A DNA stretch of 33,955 nt from Apostichopus parvimensis (Eukaryota > Echinodermata > Holothuroidea > Aspidochirotida > Stichopodidae), in NCBI GenBank assembly GCA_000934455.1, contig KN882272.1:197218-231172 (forward strand), read 5' to 3'. Positions 32,694-33,955 of this stretch are shown in pieces (within the stretch, counting starts at the first letter, position 1; each line of letters begins with the position of its first letter). The translations under genes and the position numbers were made by a program. The notes under the pieces were generated by a model. That model was not told the origin of the DNA. It saw only the letters and a program-made list of their open reading frames with translations, and did no database searches.

Positions 32694-32930
32694 CACTGCA
32701 ATTGTGCTGCCACTGTACCTCGGGATATCCATGAAGGATTCCTTTCACTATAAGGCTGCACCTCTATCTCAGAATGAAGGATTAATTGGTCCATTTGGTT
32801 GTCAATTTTTCTAAACACAAGCCAATCATCAGCATACATTCTAACTGTGCTACCTACAGTATATTATCAGGGATGTTGTTTAGATAAGGATAAGTAAGGG
32901 ACCAAAAACATTGCCTTAGGGTGCACTGAG
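32694..32930 (-). pseudogene. LINE reverse-transcriptase relic (YADD region)
   Basis: On the - strand the catalytic-site block MYADDWLVFRKI is at about 32839-32804 (YADD codons 32836-32825), followed by DNQMDQ. Upstream, in other frames, are GPLLILI and NNIPDNI, the usual lead-in to YADD in CR1/Jockey-type LINE reverse transcriptases. At least two frame breaks lie between about 32855 and 32890, and the expected fingers and thumb sequences are not continuous. It is a dead, truncated fragment of a different LINE lineage and opposite orientation from the one at the left edge. Confidence 0.65.
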
Positions 32931-33500
32931 CGTGGTTGCCGATTAAAGAGCCTGGCCTCACCAGGCCCTATGCTGGCCAATAGTGGATTCAGACAGACAA
33001 ATGTGTCAAAATCGTGGTATGAGAGAAATTGACTCGTTAGAACTTGAAACGTTAGACATTTTGTGGTCAAATTCTGTTCAATTGTACGTTGAGCAGGAAC
33101 AGAACATTAACTATTTTGAGATTATTACATTTCTGAGGAACTAGACCATCGTTGAGTGATTTGAGTTATTCCTGGATAGGTCTAGATATCTTTGATCAAA
33201 GCATTGAGTGCGTTTCTTATGAGACCACCATGCTACTAGTACTTGTACTACTACTATTGTAGGAGTATTAACAACGGTCATGGGAGCGGAGCTTCGTTTA
33301 AACATTTTTTGGCCGGGCCAGGCTTAATGGTTGGTCCTACCACCTTACACACATTGTTAATGTAAGGCCATATAAGTATTGCGCTACTAGTACTTGTCAT
33401 GGTAATAGTACTTCCATGGTTAGCATGAACTAAATGTTATTGTTAAAAATGTTAGGCTCTGAAGTACCTTGCCTTTGAGTGTTTGGTAAGAAATAAAAGA
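32931..33500. other. No gene identified
   Basis: The first part may still be decayed LINE sequence. After 33.1 kb it holds several TACTAGTACTTG-type short repeats and nothing coding that I recognise. Confidence 0.4.
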
Positions 33501-33751
33501 GTTGCATAAAACTTACTCAGGAGCTCTTTCGATCTATTCCCATCATACAACCAGTGTACCTGTGGCAGATAAACCTGTCCAACACATGACAACAGTGTGG
33601 TTGACGTTATACAGCCAAAATGTAAGCTTTTGCCAGCAAGAAAATTTCTCCAAATTTGGTTGTATTACAGGTGTTATTGGTGTCACGCACTCACCGCTTT
33701 GAGGTAAGTAAGGTGCGCAATGCTCCTGTGAGGGACGCTCAGTATATTATA

Positions 33752-33843
33752 TGACGTCACCAGGACATGTTGACATGAACATTTACACCGCATTTGAAGT
33801 TTTGACCAGCACACATTTTTCGTTGTTAATAGCAGTATATAAA
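33752..33843 (+). promoter_or_regulatory. Possible promoter: CRE palindrome and TATA box
   Basis: A perfect TGACGTCA (cAMP-response-element palindrome) lies at 33752-33759 and TATATAAA at 33836-33843, a plausible distal-element/core-promoter spacing for + strand transcription leaving the window at the right. No first exon can be confirmed in the remaining 110 bp. Confidence 0.3.
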
Positions 33844-33955
33844 TGTACGAACCTGGTGTTGTTACGGGGAGAGTTCATGAATATTGATTACGCCACATTC
33901 CCTCACAGATATACAAAATAGTGCTATAATTTCCAATTTTTAAACTACATTCGTG

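Noticed and set aside
33220..33720. Possible LTR of a retrotransposon (AATAAA and repeated TACTAGTACTTG)
   Set aside because: No paired LTR, no TG...CA boundaries with target duplication, and no primer-binding site could be shown.
1..33955. CRISPR arrays, operons, rRNA genes
   Set aside because: No regularly spaced direct repeats with unique spacers, no clustered co-directional ORFs, and no rRNA-like sequence were seen.

Overview
The window is AT-rich animal nuclear DNA. It has spliced genes with GT/AG introns, LINE, SINE and hAT relics, and small tandem repeats. A NACHT (NLR-type) exon, a SAM-domain gene of the expanded SAMD3-like family, and the repeat mix suggest an invertebrate deuterostome. 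An echinoderm, perhaps a sea cucumber, is my inference and is not proven by the sequence. No prokaryotic features (operons, ribosome binding sites, CRISPR) are present.

Layout. 0.4-1.06 kb: decayed 3' end of a LINE (+ strand). 1.07-2.76 kb: a repeat-rich block with six near-palindromic CACGTG motifs, three 96-bp tandem units carrying an octamer and a CCAAT box, and an inserted tRNA-derived SINE with a long CATA tail. 3.34-5.19 kb: two exons of an NLR-like gene on the - strand. The large one carries the complete NACHT core and ends at a clean splice donor. The exon upstream of it has a decayed second copy near 6.0 kb. 6.47-9.84 kb: a 3.4-kb element with inverted ends and 4-bp target duplications. 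It has clusters of a 13-bp motif near both ends and a nested 397-bp hAT MITE with perfect 8-bp duplications. 9.8-22.8 kb: mostly unassigned sequence with a Tudor-like protein fragment (12.6 kb), a 48-bp tandem repeat (18.3 kb), a hAT-like terminus (20.56 kb) and two exon-like stretches.

22.83-29.98 kb is the most interesting part. A seven-exon SAMD3-like gene can be assembled on the - strand from 29650 to 24496 with matching phases at the junctions. It lies entirely between two inverted CACTGTAAAAACAC termini, each followed inward by TGGGTCA/TGACCCA repeats and flanked by TA. The gene may therefore be cargo, or the native gene, of a CACTA-like DNA transposon without a recognisable transposase. 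A hAT terminus abuts the SAM exon and may supply its splice donor. A MITE sits in a 152-bp tandem repeat in intron 3. 30-34 kb: mostly unassigned, with a frame-broken LINE reverse transcriptase relic on the - strand (32.7-32.9 kb) and a possible CRE plus TATA promoter at the right edge.

All gene models come from reading splice signals and frames by eye, without transcript evidence. Domain calls are from recalled family patterns.
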